This document shows, piece by piece, positions 25,616 through 33,040 of a stretch of DNA of 64,000 nt. The stretch is from assembly GCF_019977275.1 (NCBI RefSeq), contig NZ_AP024650.1, positions 3,844,001-3,908,000 on the forward strand, in the 5' to 3' direction. Numbering within the stretch: the first letter of the stretch is position 1; every line of letters begins with the position of its first letter. Under the pieces are notes generated by a model. It worked only from the letters and a program-made list of their open reading frames with translations. It was not told the DNA's origin and made no database searches. Source of the stretch: Arthrobacter sp. StoSoilB19 (GTDB lineage: Bacteria > Actinomycetota > Actinomycetes > Actinomycetales > Micrococcaceae). A program made the translations under genes and the position numbers.

Positions 25616-25669
25616 TGCTTCTTCTTTCTGTTGGGGTTTTGTCCAAAGGACTGGAAAGTCGGGAAAGGT

Positions 25670-26269
25670 CTATTCGAGGTTGGCGTGGCGCAGCCACAAC
25701 TGCTCGGCGGGGACGTCGGCGTTGTCCCAGAGTGTTTGGAACACCGCCTCCGTTGCCACGAAGAGCACCTGTTCGAAGAGGCTCCCGGAGTACTGGCGGG
25801 AGACGCCCGAGCCGTGGTCGGTCTTTTGCTGGGCCGGGAGCAGCACGACGGCGTCAGCCAGTCCTGCGAGTGCCGAACCGGGGTTGGCAGTGAAGGCGAC
25901 GATCCGGGCCCCCGCCTTGGCGGCGGTCTCGGCGGCCTTCACGATCCCCGACGTGCTGCCGGAGCCCGATGCGACGAGCAGAAGGTCACCCTTCCGGATG
26001 GCGGGGGTGGTGGTGTCCCCGGCCACGTGGACCACGAGGCCGAGGTGCATCAGCCGCATCGCTGCCATCCTCAGCACCAGGCCGCTGCGGCCTGCCCCGG
26101 CCACAAAGACGCGGTCGGCGTTCTCCAGCATCGAGACCGCCTGGCGCAGCCTGTCCGGGCTGATGCGGGCCGCGGTGTCTGCGATCTCCCTTAACACCAG
26201 GGAGATATTGCCCGTGATGGCCGCGCCGGTTGCTTCCACCGCGGGAGCGGTCAGAACGGTTGAGTCCAT
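25670..26269 (-). CDS. hxlB: 6-phospho-3-hexuloisomerase
   Basis: SIS-domain isomerase converting hexulose 6-phosphate to fructose 6-phosphate. 199 aa from ATG 26269, which has the strong site AAGGAGGAGAT. Motifs: VFVAGAGRSGLVLRMAAMRL, VASGSGSTSGIVKAAETAAK, and the C-terminal SLFEQVLFVATEAVF. It is the first gene of the hxlB-hxlA-opcA unit and is divergent from the LuxR-type regulator gene across 130 bp, so that regulator is the prime candidate for controlling it. Confidence 0.95.
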   Translation of the reverse strand: MDSTVLTAPAVEATGAAITGNISLVLREIADTAARISPDRLRQAVSMLENADRVFVAGAGRSGLVLRMAAMRLMHLGLVVHVAGDTTTPAIRKGDLLLVASGSGSTSGIVKAAETAAKAGARIVAFTANPGSALAGLADAVVLLPAQQKTDHGSGVSRQYSGSLFEQVLFVATEAVFQTLWDNADVPAEQLWLRHANLE

Positions 26270-26334
26270 ATCTCCTCCTTCATCGTGTATCTGGCATCCA
26301 TCGTGCCGAGACGGGCGGGTAGGTGATACGCCAA

Positions 26335-26363
26335 TTCGGGATGGTTTTAACCACCCGTTCGGG
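26335..26363. promoter_or_regulatory. Direct repeats in the hxlB/LuxR-regulator divergent region
   Basis: TTCGGGATGGTT and TTCGGGTAGTT are direct repeats whose TTCGGG cores start 23 bp apart (26335 and 26358), with a small dyad GGTTTTAACC between them. Position between the divergent genes suggests sites for the adjacent LuxR-type regulator. Confidence 0.4.
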
Positions 26364-26399
26364 TAGTTCAGGACGGGATTCTTCGCGTAATCTGTCGAG

Positions 26400-27716
26400 A
26401 TGATTGAGAGCACCCCGCCCGTTCGGCTGGTTACGGACTTCCCCGGAACCGCCCTGCCCTGGCCCCTGCTCCGCGCGGTGGCCCGGATCGCGGAGGCGCC
26501 CCTCTCCGCCATTGCCGAACGGCTGCACGAAGCTGTCCGCCCCTACACTGGCGGCGACGCCCTGGTGATCTTCACCGAGGAATGCACAGGACGCCCGCAG
26601 AAGAAGTCAGGCGACGGGGAGGTGGTGGCCCGGGTATCGATCAGCGAACTCCAGCAGCTGCGCGAGCAGGTGGCCGTTGAGGGGCCTTGGGCGGGAACGG
26701 CACAAATCGCAGGCAGGCAACGGCAGGCCTTCGCCCTGAGGTACGCTCCCAGCAACGCTTTGCTGGTCATTACCTATCCCGGGACGGCCGGGGGCCGGCA
26801 GCAGGCCGGGGACATGGAGAACCTGGACCTCGTGTCCTATCTCTGGGAAATGGCAGCACGCCGGATCCAGGAGAAGGTGAAGGATGCGCCGCCGTCCTAC
26901 CTGCTGGAGTCACGGGCAGCATCCGCGGAACGGATCAGGGTCACGGGCGAGCTGGTGGACCTTCATTCCACAACCCTGGAAACCATCCTGGCGGCCGCAC
27001 GGTCAGGCTCCCTGGATGACGCAACGGCACGGGCCACCGTCAGTGACGCCGCGGCCAAGGCGCTGGTGGAACTGCGCACGCACAATGACCAGACGGCAGA
27101 ACTGGTGAAGGAACCGGTGACCACCGCCTTCGAACGGCTTCGCGAGGATCTGCGTCCGCTGACCCGGTTCAGTGGGATCGACGTGCAATTCATCGAACCC
27201 CCCTTGAATGGCCGGGCGCTGCCCGGCGAGGTAGCCATCGCGGCGCGGGCCATAGTGCGCGGGCTGCTGTTGGCCATGATGGAGCAACCGGAAGTCCGCA
27301 GGGTGCGGACCCAGTGGGACTGCGACGGCGAAAACCTGCTGATCAATGTCCGGGACGACGGACGGGGCGGACTCTCGGCTGACGCCCCGAACATGGAACG
27401 GCTGCAGCGCAGGGTCCAGGCACTGGACGGCCGCATGGAAGTCGATCTCATGCCGGGGTGGGGCGCGGACATTTCCGTCACGCTGCCCCTGGACCCGCCT
27501 GCTTCTCCGGCAGACGTCTCGGGCTGGAACCTGGCGGCCCGGGAACTCGAGGTCCTCCAACTGCTGGCTGCGGGCCAACGCAACCGAAGCATAGCCGCCG
27601 CGCTCAACATCAGCGAGAACACGGTCAAGTTCCACGTGCGGAACCTGTTCAGGAAGCTGGGCGTGGCTTCGCGGACCGAAGCCATTGCGCTGGCCCACAG
27701 CCACGGACTGCGTTAG
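26400..27716 (+). CDS. Fused sensor-kinase-like / LuxR-type transcriptional regulator
   Basis: 438 aa, soluble. Residues about 35-165 look like a GAF-type sensory domain. Residues about 170-235 resemble a HisKA_3 dimerisation helix pair with a histidine in VDLHSTTLETIL. Residues about 250-360 resemble a GHKL ATPase lid (NVRDDGRGGLSADA, ADISVTLPL). Residues 375-438 are a LuxR helix-turn-helix (AARELEVLQLLAAGQ, ISENTVKFHVRNLFRKLGV). It thus joins the parts of a NarX/NarL pair in one polypeptide without a receiver domain. It is divergent from hxlB and probably senses formaldehyde or a related signal; that ligand is inference. Confidence 0.78.
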   Translation: MIESTPPVRLVTDFPGTALPWPLLRAVARIAEAPLSAIAERLHEAVRPYTGGDALVIFTEECTGRPQKKSGDGEVVARVSISELQQLREQVAVEGPWAGTAQIAGRQRQAFALRYAPSNALLVITYPGTAGGRQQAGDMENLDLVSYLWEMAARRIQEKVKDAPPSYLLESRAASAERIRVTGELVDLHSTTLETILAAARSGSLDDATARATVSDAAAKALVELRTHNDQTAELVKEPVTTAFERLREDLRPLTRFSGIDVQFIEPPLNGRALPGEVAIAARAIVRGLLLAMMEQPEVRRVRTQWDCDGENLLINVRDDGRGGLSADAPNMERLQRRVQALDGRMEVDLMPGWGADISVTLPLDPPASPADVSGWNLAARELEVLQLLAAGQRNRSIAAALNISENTVKFHVRNLFRKLGVASRTEAIALAHSHGLR

Positions 27717-27744
27717 GACCTGCAGCGTCGAGGGCTAAGAACAG

Positions 27745-28026
27745 TCACACCCAGATCTGGTAGCCCGATTGCTTGTCGAAGATGCGCCGCGTGCTGATGC
27801 CCTCGGCGGCTATCCAGAGCACCGATCCATCCTCCGCAGCCTGGTCCACCACCCCGCTGGCCACGCGCTCCCCCAGTAGCCACACCTCGACATTGCGGCC
27901 AGGCAGGCGCGCCCAGTCAGTCCGGAGGCCAAGGGCCTTTTTCGACGTGCCGCCGCCCTGGCCACGTTGTTGAAGGTCAAGGCCGGTGGCTCTCCGCGGG
28001 GCTTCAAGGGTTGCCTGGGAATTCAC
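27745..28026 (-). CDS. Hypothetical 93-aa protein under the GntR operator
   Basis: 93 aa from GTG 28026, with GGAG seven bases upstream. The N-terminal third is polar and probably disordered. The rest (GRNVEVWLLGERVASGVVDQ, then SVLWIAAEGISTRRIF) reads as alternating short beta strands, like a small SH3 or Sm-like barrel; I do not recognise the family. The upstream region has a good promoter and a 40-bp composite palindrome containing the GATATATC box shared with purU and the formaldehyde dehydrogenase promoter, so it is probably induced with one-carbon catabolism. Convergent with the LuxR-type regulator gene. Confidence 0.65.
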   Translation of the reverse strand: MNSQATLEAPRRATGLDLQQRGQGGGTSKKALGLRTDWARLPGRNVEVWLLGERVASGVVDQAAEDGSVLWIAAEGISTRRIFDKQSGYQIWV

Positions 28027-28070
28027 TGGTCGCTCCGTTCGCCGGCGCCATCGCCGCTCATGGGAATCCA

Positions 28071-28110
28071 ACTCTGATATTTGATTGATATATCAATCTG
28101 GATTCAGAGT
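28071..28110. promoter_or_regulatory. Composite 40-bp palindromic operator
   Basis: GATTGATATATCAATC (28083-28098) is a perfect 16-bp palindrome. Around the same centre, ACTCTGA (28071-28077) pairs with TCAGAGT (28104-28110). It covers the predicted start point of the 93-aa gene and lies 49 bp past the end of the GntR gene. It is the most symmetrical of the four GATATATC-type sites in the window. Confidence 0.7.
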
Positions 28111-28136
28111 ATGGTGCAGGTCACACCCGATGTCAA
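28108..28136 (-). promoter_or_regulatory. Promoter of the 93-aa gene
   Basis: On the minus strand TTGACA (28136-28131), 17-bp spacer, CATACT (28113-28108). Transcription would begin within the composite palindrome. Confidence 0.55.
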
Positions 28137-28158
28137 CAGACGCGCAGACCGGCCGGGA

Positions 28159-28839
28159 CTAAGCCTTAAAGAGGGCCTCCCGGACCGCATGCTCGAATCC
28201 ACTCACGTGGGCCTTGGCAAGCTCGGAGGCCCGCTCCTCATCCCCGTCAATGACGGCGCGGAGCAGATCGAGGTGTTCGCGCACGTGGTGGGACAGGTCC
28301 GGCAGGCGGTCGATGACCATGCACCAGATCCGCGTTGCCAGGTTGTCATAGCGGATCAGGATGTCCTCCAGGTGAGGGTTGGCAGCGGCGGCGTAAATGC
28401 CCTGGTGCACCCGGGCATCCAGCTGCAGCGTCTCGGTTACGGTTGCTGCGGCAACATCGAATGCCTCGACCTTCTCGAGCGTGGCACGCAGCCCGTCCCG
28501 AACCGCCGGGGATGCCACCCGGGCAGCACGTGCGGCAGCAAGGGGCTCGAGCTGGGCCCGGATTTCCGAGATGAAGGAAAGGTCGGTCACGTCCACCCTG
28601 GTGGCGAAGGTACCCCGCCGGGGGTAGGTCTTCACCAGCCGGTCCAGCTCCAGCCGCTTCAGCGCTTCGCGCACCGGAGTCCGCCCCACGCCCAGGTTCT
28701 TGGCAAGGAGCTCGTCATTCAGCAGCTCGCCGGGCTTGATTTCAAGGGTCAGCAACCAGTCGCGGATGCTCTCGTACGCGACGTCTGCCAGCGACTTCCT
28801 GCCGGCGTCGTCCGCCACCGCCAAAGCTTCGAATGCCAT
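28159..28839 (-). CDS. GntR-family regulator, FadR/FCD type
   Basis: 226 aa from ATG 28839. The N-terminal winged helix (YESIRDWLLTLEIKPGELLN, LGVGRTPVREALKRL) is followed by an all-helical FCD effector domain (FISEIRAQLEPLAAARAARV, DARVHQGIYAAAANPHLEDI, REHLDLLRAVIDGDEERASE) whose Asp and His residues usually bind a metal and a carboxylate ligand. It is divergent from the purU-dimethylglycine-oxidase operon; the region between holds two AATATATC boxes. It probably represses that operon until a demethylation intermediate appears; the ligand is not known. Confidence 0.92.
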   Translation of the reverse strand: MAFEALAVADDAGRKSLADVAYESIRDWLLTLEIKPGELLNDELLAKNLGVGRTPVREALKRLELDRLVKTYPRRGTFATRVDVTDLSFISEIRAQLEPLAAARAARVASPAVRDGLRATLEKVEAFDVAAATVTETLQLDARVHQGIYAAAANPHLEDILIRYDNLATRIWCMVIDRLPDLSHHVREHLDLLRAVIDGDEERASELAKAHVSGFEHAVREALFKA

Positions 28840-28873
28840 GCTGAGCCCCTTCTTCCCAACAAGAAAAAAACTA

Positions 28874-28902
28874 TTGACCTCGCCTCGAGACCAGTATACG
28901 CT
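28874..28902 (+). promoter_or_regulatory. Promoter of the purU operon
   Basis: TTGACC (28874-28879), 17-bp spacer, TACGCT (28897-28902), start about 28909, immediately before the operator boxes. Confidence 0.45.
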
Positions 28903-28913
28903 GACAGCCAATC

Positions 28914-28948
28914 TAATATATCAGTCCGCATCTTTTGAATATATCTAG
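28914..28948. promoter_or_regulatory. Two GntR operator boxes before purU
   Basis: AATATATC occurs twice, at 28915-28922 (TAATATATCAG) and 28938-28945 (GAATATATCTAG), 23 bp apart, in the leader of the purU operon. They match the core of the 28083-28098 palindrome and the site at 46953-46960. Confidence 0.65.
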
Positions 28949-28961
28949 AAGGAGGAGGGAC

Positions 28962-29867
28962 ATGACCCTCATTGAAACAGCTTCAGCAACCGCTACCCTG
29001 CCGGCGCTCAAGGAAGAGCAGGCGCAGAAGTTCGTGCTGACCTTGTCCTGCCGCGAGCAGGCAGGGATTGTGCAGGCCGTGACCACGTTCCTCTTCGAGC
29101 GTGGCTTCAACATCGAGGAACACCAGCAGTTCGATGACAGCCTGCGTGAGACCCTGCACCTGCGCACAGCGTTCTCCGGCTCCCCCAACTACACGCCGGC
29201 GATGCTCGAGGAAGAATTTGCGTCCATTGCAGGCCGGTTCGACATGAGTTTCAGCTTCCACGACAAGACCCAGCCGCGCGTTCTGGTGATGGTGTCCAAG
29301 TTCGGGCACTGCCTGAATGACCTGATCTTCCGCTGGCGCGGCGGCAGCCTTGGCGGCGAACTGGTAGCGGTCGTTTCCAACCACGAGACCCACCGTGCAA
29401 TGGCGGAAGCCGCAGGGCTCCCCTTCATCTACGTCCCCGTCACACCGGACACGAAGGCCGACGCCGAACGCAGGCTGCTGGAGCTGGTGGAGGAGTACGA
29501 GGCCGACCTCGTGGTCCTGGCCCGTTACATGCAGGTGCTCTCCGACGATCTCTGCCGGGCGCTGGAGGGCCGGGCCATCAACATCCACCACTCCTTCCTC
29601 CCTGGCTTCAAGGGCGCACGCCCCTACCACCAGGCCTACGACCGCGGAGTCAAGCTGGTGGGCGCCACCGCCCACTACGTCACGGCGGACCTGGATGAGG
29701 GTCCCATCATCGAGCAGGAAGTCATCCGCGTGGACCACAGCTACGGCCCGGCGCAGCTGTCCACCGTGGGCCAGGACGCCGAGGCACTGGCCCTCTCCCG
29801 CGCCGTCCGCTGGCACTGCCAGCACCGCGTGCTGCTGGACCAGACCAGCACCGTGGTGTTCCGGTAA
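28962..29867 (+). CDS. purU: Formyltetrahydrofolate deformylase
   Basis: Hydrolyses 10-formyl-THF to formate and THF. 301 aa from ATG 28962, which follows AAGGAGGAGG. Residues about 20-95 are the ACT-type regulatory domain (FVLTLSCREQAGIVQAVTTF), then a formyltransferase-fold domain with the catalytic INIHHSFLPGFKGARPY and DEGPIIEQE (His and Asp of the active site). As first gene of the dimethylglycine oxidase operon it would recycle THF and release methyl carbon as formate, which the molybdoenzyme encoded at 42.6-44.9 kb could oxidise. Confidence 0.95.
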   Translation: MTLIETASATATLPALKEEQAQKFVLTLSCREQAGIVQAVTTFLFERGFNIEEHQQFDDSLRETLHLRTAFSGSPNYTPAMLEEEFASIAGRFDMSFSFHDKTQPRVLVMVSKFGHCLNDLIFRWRGGSLGGELVAVVSNHETHRAMAEAAGLPFIYVPVTPDTKADAERRLLELVEEYEADLVVLARYMQVLSDDLCRALEGRAINIHHSFLPGFKGARPYHQAYDRGVKLVGATAHYVTADLDEGPIIEQEVIRVDHSYGPAQLSTVGQDAEALALSRAVRWHCQHRVLLDQTSTVVFR

Positions 29868-29916
29868 GCAGCCCTCGTCCGCAGACCCAACCCGTAAAGC
29901 AGCAGGAGAGACTTCC

Positions 29917-32409
29917 TTGGAATCGTCACCACGCATTGTCATTATCGGAGCCGGCATCGTCGGCACCAACCTCGCGGATGAACTCGTCGCGCGCGGCTGG
30001 AACAACATCACCGTCCTGGACCAGGGACCCCTCAACATGCCCGGCGGCTCCACCTCGCACGCCCCGGGACTGGTCTTCCAGACCAACCCCTCCAAGTCCA
30101 TGGCGCTGTTCGCCAAGTACACCGTGGAGAAACTGCTGTCCCTCACCGAAGACGGCGTCAGCTGCTTCAACCAGGTGGGCGGCCTGGAGGTTGCCACCAC
30201 CGAGACCCGCCTCGCGGACCTGAAGCGCAAGCTCGGCTATGCGCAGGCATGGGGCATCGAAGGCTCCATTCTTTCCCCGGCAGAATGCAAGGAGCTTTAC
30301 CCGCTCATCAACGATGAGGACATCCTGGGCGGCCTGCACGTCCCGAGCGACGGCCTGGCCAGCGCGGCGCGGGCGGTGCAGCTGCTGATCAAGCGCACCG
30401 AAGCGGCCGGCGTCAAGTACTTGGGCAACACCACTGTGACCGGCATCGAACAGTCCGGCAGGCAGGTCACCGGCGTCCAGACGCCCGACGGCGTGATCCC
30501 GGCAGACATCGTGGTCTCCTGCGCCGGCTTCTGGGGTGCAAAGGTGGGCGAGCTGATCGGCATGTCCGTGCCGCTGCTGCCCCTGGCCCACCAGTACGTC
30601 AAGACCACCCCGGTTCCGGCACAGCAGGGCAAGAACGAACTGCCCAACGGCGCCCGGCTGCCCATCCTCCGGCACCAGGACCAGGACCTCTACTACCGCG
30701 AACACGGCGACCGCTACGGCATCGGCTCCTACGCCCACAAGCCCATGCCCGTGGACCTGGACGAACTCGGCAGCTTCAAGCCGCATGAGATCAGCGAGCA
30801 CAACATGCCGTCCCGGCTGGACTTCACCCTCGAGGACTTCCTCCCCGCGTGGGAAGCCACCAAGCAGATCCTGCCTGCCCTGCGCGAAAGCGAGATCGAG
30901 GACGGCTTCAACGGCATCTTCTCCTTCACCCCCGACGGCGGATCCCTCGTTGGCGAGTCCAGGGAACTCGACGGCTTCTTCGTGGCCGAAGCCGTCTGGG
31001 TCACCCACTCCGCCGGCATCGCGCGCGCTGTGGCCGAACTCCTGGTGGACGGCAAGTCCTCCATCGACCTGGGCGACTGCGACATCCACCGCTTCGAGGA
31101 CGTGCAGCTGACCCCCGAATACGTCAGCGAAACCTCGCAGCAGAACTTCGTGGAGATCTACGACGTCCTGCACCCGCTGCAGCCCAAGCTCTCCCCGCGC
31201 AACCTGCGCGTCAGCCCCTTCCATGCCAGGCACAAGCAGCTGGGCGGCTACTTCCTGGAAGGCGGCGGCTGGGAACGTCCCTACTGGTTCGAGGCCAACG
31301 CCGAGCTCCTCAAGGAGATGCCCGCAGACTGGCAGCCGCCGGCCCGTGATTCCTGGTCCGGCATGTTCAGCTCGCCTATTGCCGCGGCCGAGGCATGGAA
31401 GACGCGCACCGCCGTCGCCATGTACGACATGACCCCGCTCAAGCGCCTCGAAATCTCCGGACCGGGCGCCCTGAAGCTGCTGCAGGAACTGACCACCGCG
31501 GAAATGAACAAGAAGCCCGGAGCCGTCACCTACACGTTGCTGCTGGACGAGCAGGGCGGGGTCCGCAGTGACATCACCGTGGCCCGCCTCAGCGAGGACA
31601 CCTTCCAGCTCGGCGCCAACGGCAACATCGACACCGCCTACTTTGAACGCGCAGCCCGGCACCAGACAGCAAGCGGCAGCGCCGACGACTGGGTCCAGGT
31701 CCGCGACACCACCGGCGGCACCTGCTGCATCGGCCTGTGGGGCCCGCTCGCCCGCGACCTCGTCAGCACCGTCAGCAGCGATGACTTCTCCAACGATGGC
31801 CTGAAATACTTCCGGTCCAAGCAAGTGGTCATCGGTGGCGTCCCCGTTACCGCCATGCGCCTGTCCTACGTCGGTGAGCTGGGCTGGGAACTGTACACCA
31901 GCGCCGACAACGGACAGCGGCTCTGGGATGCACTGTGGAAGGCCGGCCAGCCGTTTGGCGTCATCGCTGCCGGGCGGGCCGCGTTCAGCTCGCTCCGCCT
32001 GGAAAAGGGCTACCGCTCCTGGGGCACGGACATGACCACCGAGCACGACCCCTTCGAGGCCGGCCTGGGCTTCGCGGTGAAGATGGCCAAGGACAACTTC
32101 GTCGGCAAGGCGGCCCTGGAAGGCCGCACGGAGGAGAACTCCGCGCGGCGTCTGCGCTGCCTCACTGTCGACGACGGCCGCAGCCTGGTGCTCGGCAAGG
32201 AACCGGTGTTCTACAAGGACCAGGCAGTTGGCTACGTGACCAGCGGCGCCTACGGCTACACGGTCAGGAAACCGATCGCCTATTCCTACCTGCCCGCCGA
32301 AGTTTCGATCGGCGACTCCGTGGAGATCGAGTACTTCGGACGCCGGATCGTTGCCACGGTGACCCAGGACCCGCTGTACGACCCCACCATGACCCGGCTC
32401 CGCGGGTAG
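29917..32409 (+). CDS. dmg: Dimethylglycine oxidase
   Basis: FAD- and THF-dependent enzyme that demethylates dimethylglycine to sarcosine and captures the methyl as 5,10-methylene-THF. 830 aa from TTG 29917 (AGGAGAG eight bases upstream), matching the A. globiformis enzyme. Residues 6-40 form the FAD Rossmann fold (RIVIIGAGIVGTNLADEL). His48 in GSTSHAPG is at the position of covalent FAD attachment in this family. With this start, His225 (PLAHQY), Tyr259 (DLYY) and Asp552 (VRSDITVA) fall at the published catalytic numbers. The C-terminal 400 residues are the GcvT-like folate domain. A start further upstream is excluded by this numbering. Confidence 0.96.
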   Translation: MESSPRIVIIGAGIVGTNLADELVARGWNNITVLDQGPLNMPGGSTSHAPGLVFQTNPSKSMALFAKYTVEKLLSLTEDGVSCFNQVGGLEVATTETRLADLKRKLGYAQAWGIEGSILSPAECKELYPLINDEDILGGLHVPSDGLASAARAVQLLIKRTEAAGVKYLGNTTVTGIEQSGRQVTGVQTPDGVIPADIVVSCAGFWGAKVGELIGMSVPLLPLAHQYVKTTPVPAQQGKNELPNGARLPILRHQDQDLYYREHGDRYGIGSYAHKPMPVDLDELGSFKPHEISEHNMPSRLDFTLEDFLPAWEATKQILPALRESEIEDGFNGIFSFTPDGGSLVGESRELDGFFVAEAVWVTHSAGIARAVAELLVDGKSSIDLGDCDIHRFEDVQLTPEYVSETSQQNFVEIYDVLHPLQPKLSPRNLRVSPFHARHKQLGGYFLEGGGWERPYWFEANAELLKEMPADWQPPARDSWSGMFSSPIAAAEAWKTRTAVAMYDMTPLKRLEISGPGALKLLQELTTAEMNKKPGAVTYTLLLDEQGGVRSDITVARLSEDTFQLGANGNIDTAYFERAARHQTASGSADDWVQVRDTTGGTCCIGLWGPLARDLVSTVSSDDFSNDGLKYFRSKQVVIGGVPVTAMRLSYVGELGWELYTSADNGQRLWDALWKAGQPFGVIAAGRAAFSSLRLEKGYRSWGTDMTTEHDPFEAGLGFAVKMAKDNFVGKAALEGRTEENSARRLRCLTVDDGRSLVLGKEPVFYKDQAVGYVTSGAYGYTVRKPIAYSYLPAEVSIGDSVEIEYFGRRIVATVTQDPLYDPTMTRLRG

Positions 32410-32413
32410 TGCC

Positions 32414-33040
32414 ATGATCAGCTCAGAGACAGTCAGCAGCTACCTCACGCGCCTGGCCGCAAAACAGCCCACGCCGGGCGGCGGTGCAGCCGCTGCCCTG
32501 CATGCGGCCCAGGGTGCAGCCCTGGTGGCCATGGTGGCGCGTTACACCACAGGCGCCAGGTACGAACAGCACGCACCCCAGGTGCAGCGCATTACCCAGG
32601 CAGCAGACAATCTCATTACCGAGGCACTGCGCCTGGCCGACGCGGACGAACAGGCCTTCCAGGCAGTCATCGACTCCTACAGGCTGCCGTCCGACACGGA
32701 TGAGTCCAAGGCCGCGCGCGCGGCCGGGATCCAGTCGGCACTCATCCAGGCTGCACAGACACCCGCCAAGCTCATCAAGGTCTCAGGCGACATCGTGGAC
32801 CTCGCCACGGAGCTGTTCGACGTGGCCAACGCGAACGTCATCAGCGACGTGGCAGCGGCTGCCGATGCCGCCCGCGCAGCTGCCGCCACCGCGCGCGTCA
32901 ACATCGACATCAACGTCGTGGCGGTCAAGGACCCGGAGGCACGCGCGCTGCTTGCTCGGCAGACGGACGGTATTGAGGAAAAGGTAGTCCTGGCGGCTGA
33001 GGCCCTCTCGGCCCGCGTGCGGGAAAGGATCCTTGGTTGA
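32414..33040 (+). CDS. Methenyltetrahydrofolate cyclohydrolase, FchA/FTCD-C type
   Basis: 208 aa, all-helical formiminotransferase-cyclodeaminase C-terminal family. The start reads YLTRLAAKQPTPGGGAAAAL, with the PTPGGG motif of the family; SALIQAAQTPAKLI and NVISDVAAAADAARAAAATA follow. Clostridial FchA proteins of this length hydrolyse 5,10-methenyl-THF to 10-formyl-THF. It starts 4 bp after the dimethylglycine oxidase stop and its end overlaps folD. Because that FolD lacks its usual cyclohydrolase lysine, this protein probably supplies that step. A formimino-THF cyclodeaminase role is less likely, since no histidine-degradation genes of that kind are near. Confidence 0.88.
   Translation: MISSETVSSYLTRLAAKQPTPGGGAAAALHAAQGAALVAMVARYTTGARYEQHAPQVQRITQAADNLITEALRLADADEQAFQAVIDSYRLPSDTDESKAARAAGIQSALIQAAQTPAKLIKVSGDIVDLATELFDVANANVISDVAAAADAARAAAATARVNIDINVVAVKDPEARALLARQTDGIEEKVVLAAEALSARVRERILG

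Noticed and set aside
28935..28961. Upstream ATG as start for purU
   Set aside because: It overlaps the second GntR box and lacks a ribosome site; ATG 28962 follows AAGGAGGAGG.
29926..32415. An 829-codon open frame on the minus strand opposite dimethylglycine oxidase
   Set aside because: It mirrors the codon structure of the real gene in GC-rich DNA; its product is low-complexity Gly/Ala/Val/His-rich sequence with no domain. The same applies to similar frames opposite the second oxidase (37636-39774), the formate dehydrogenase gene (42612-44753), gcl and clpB.
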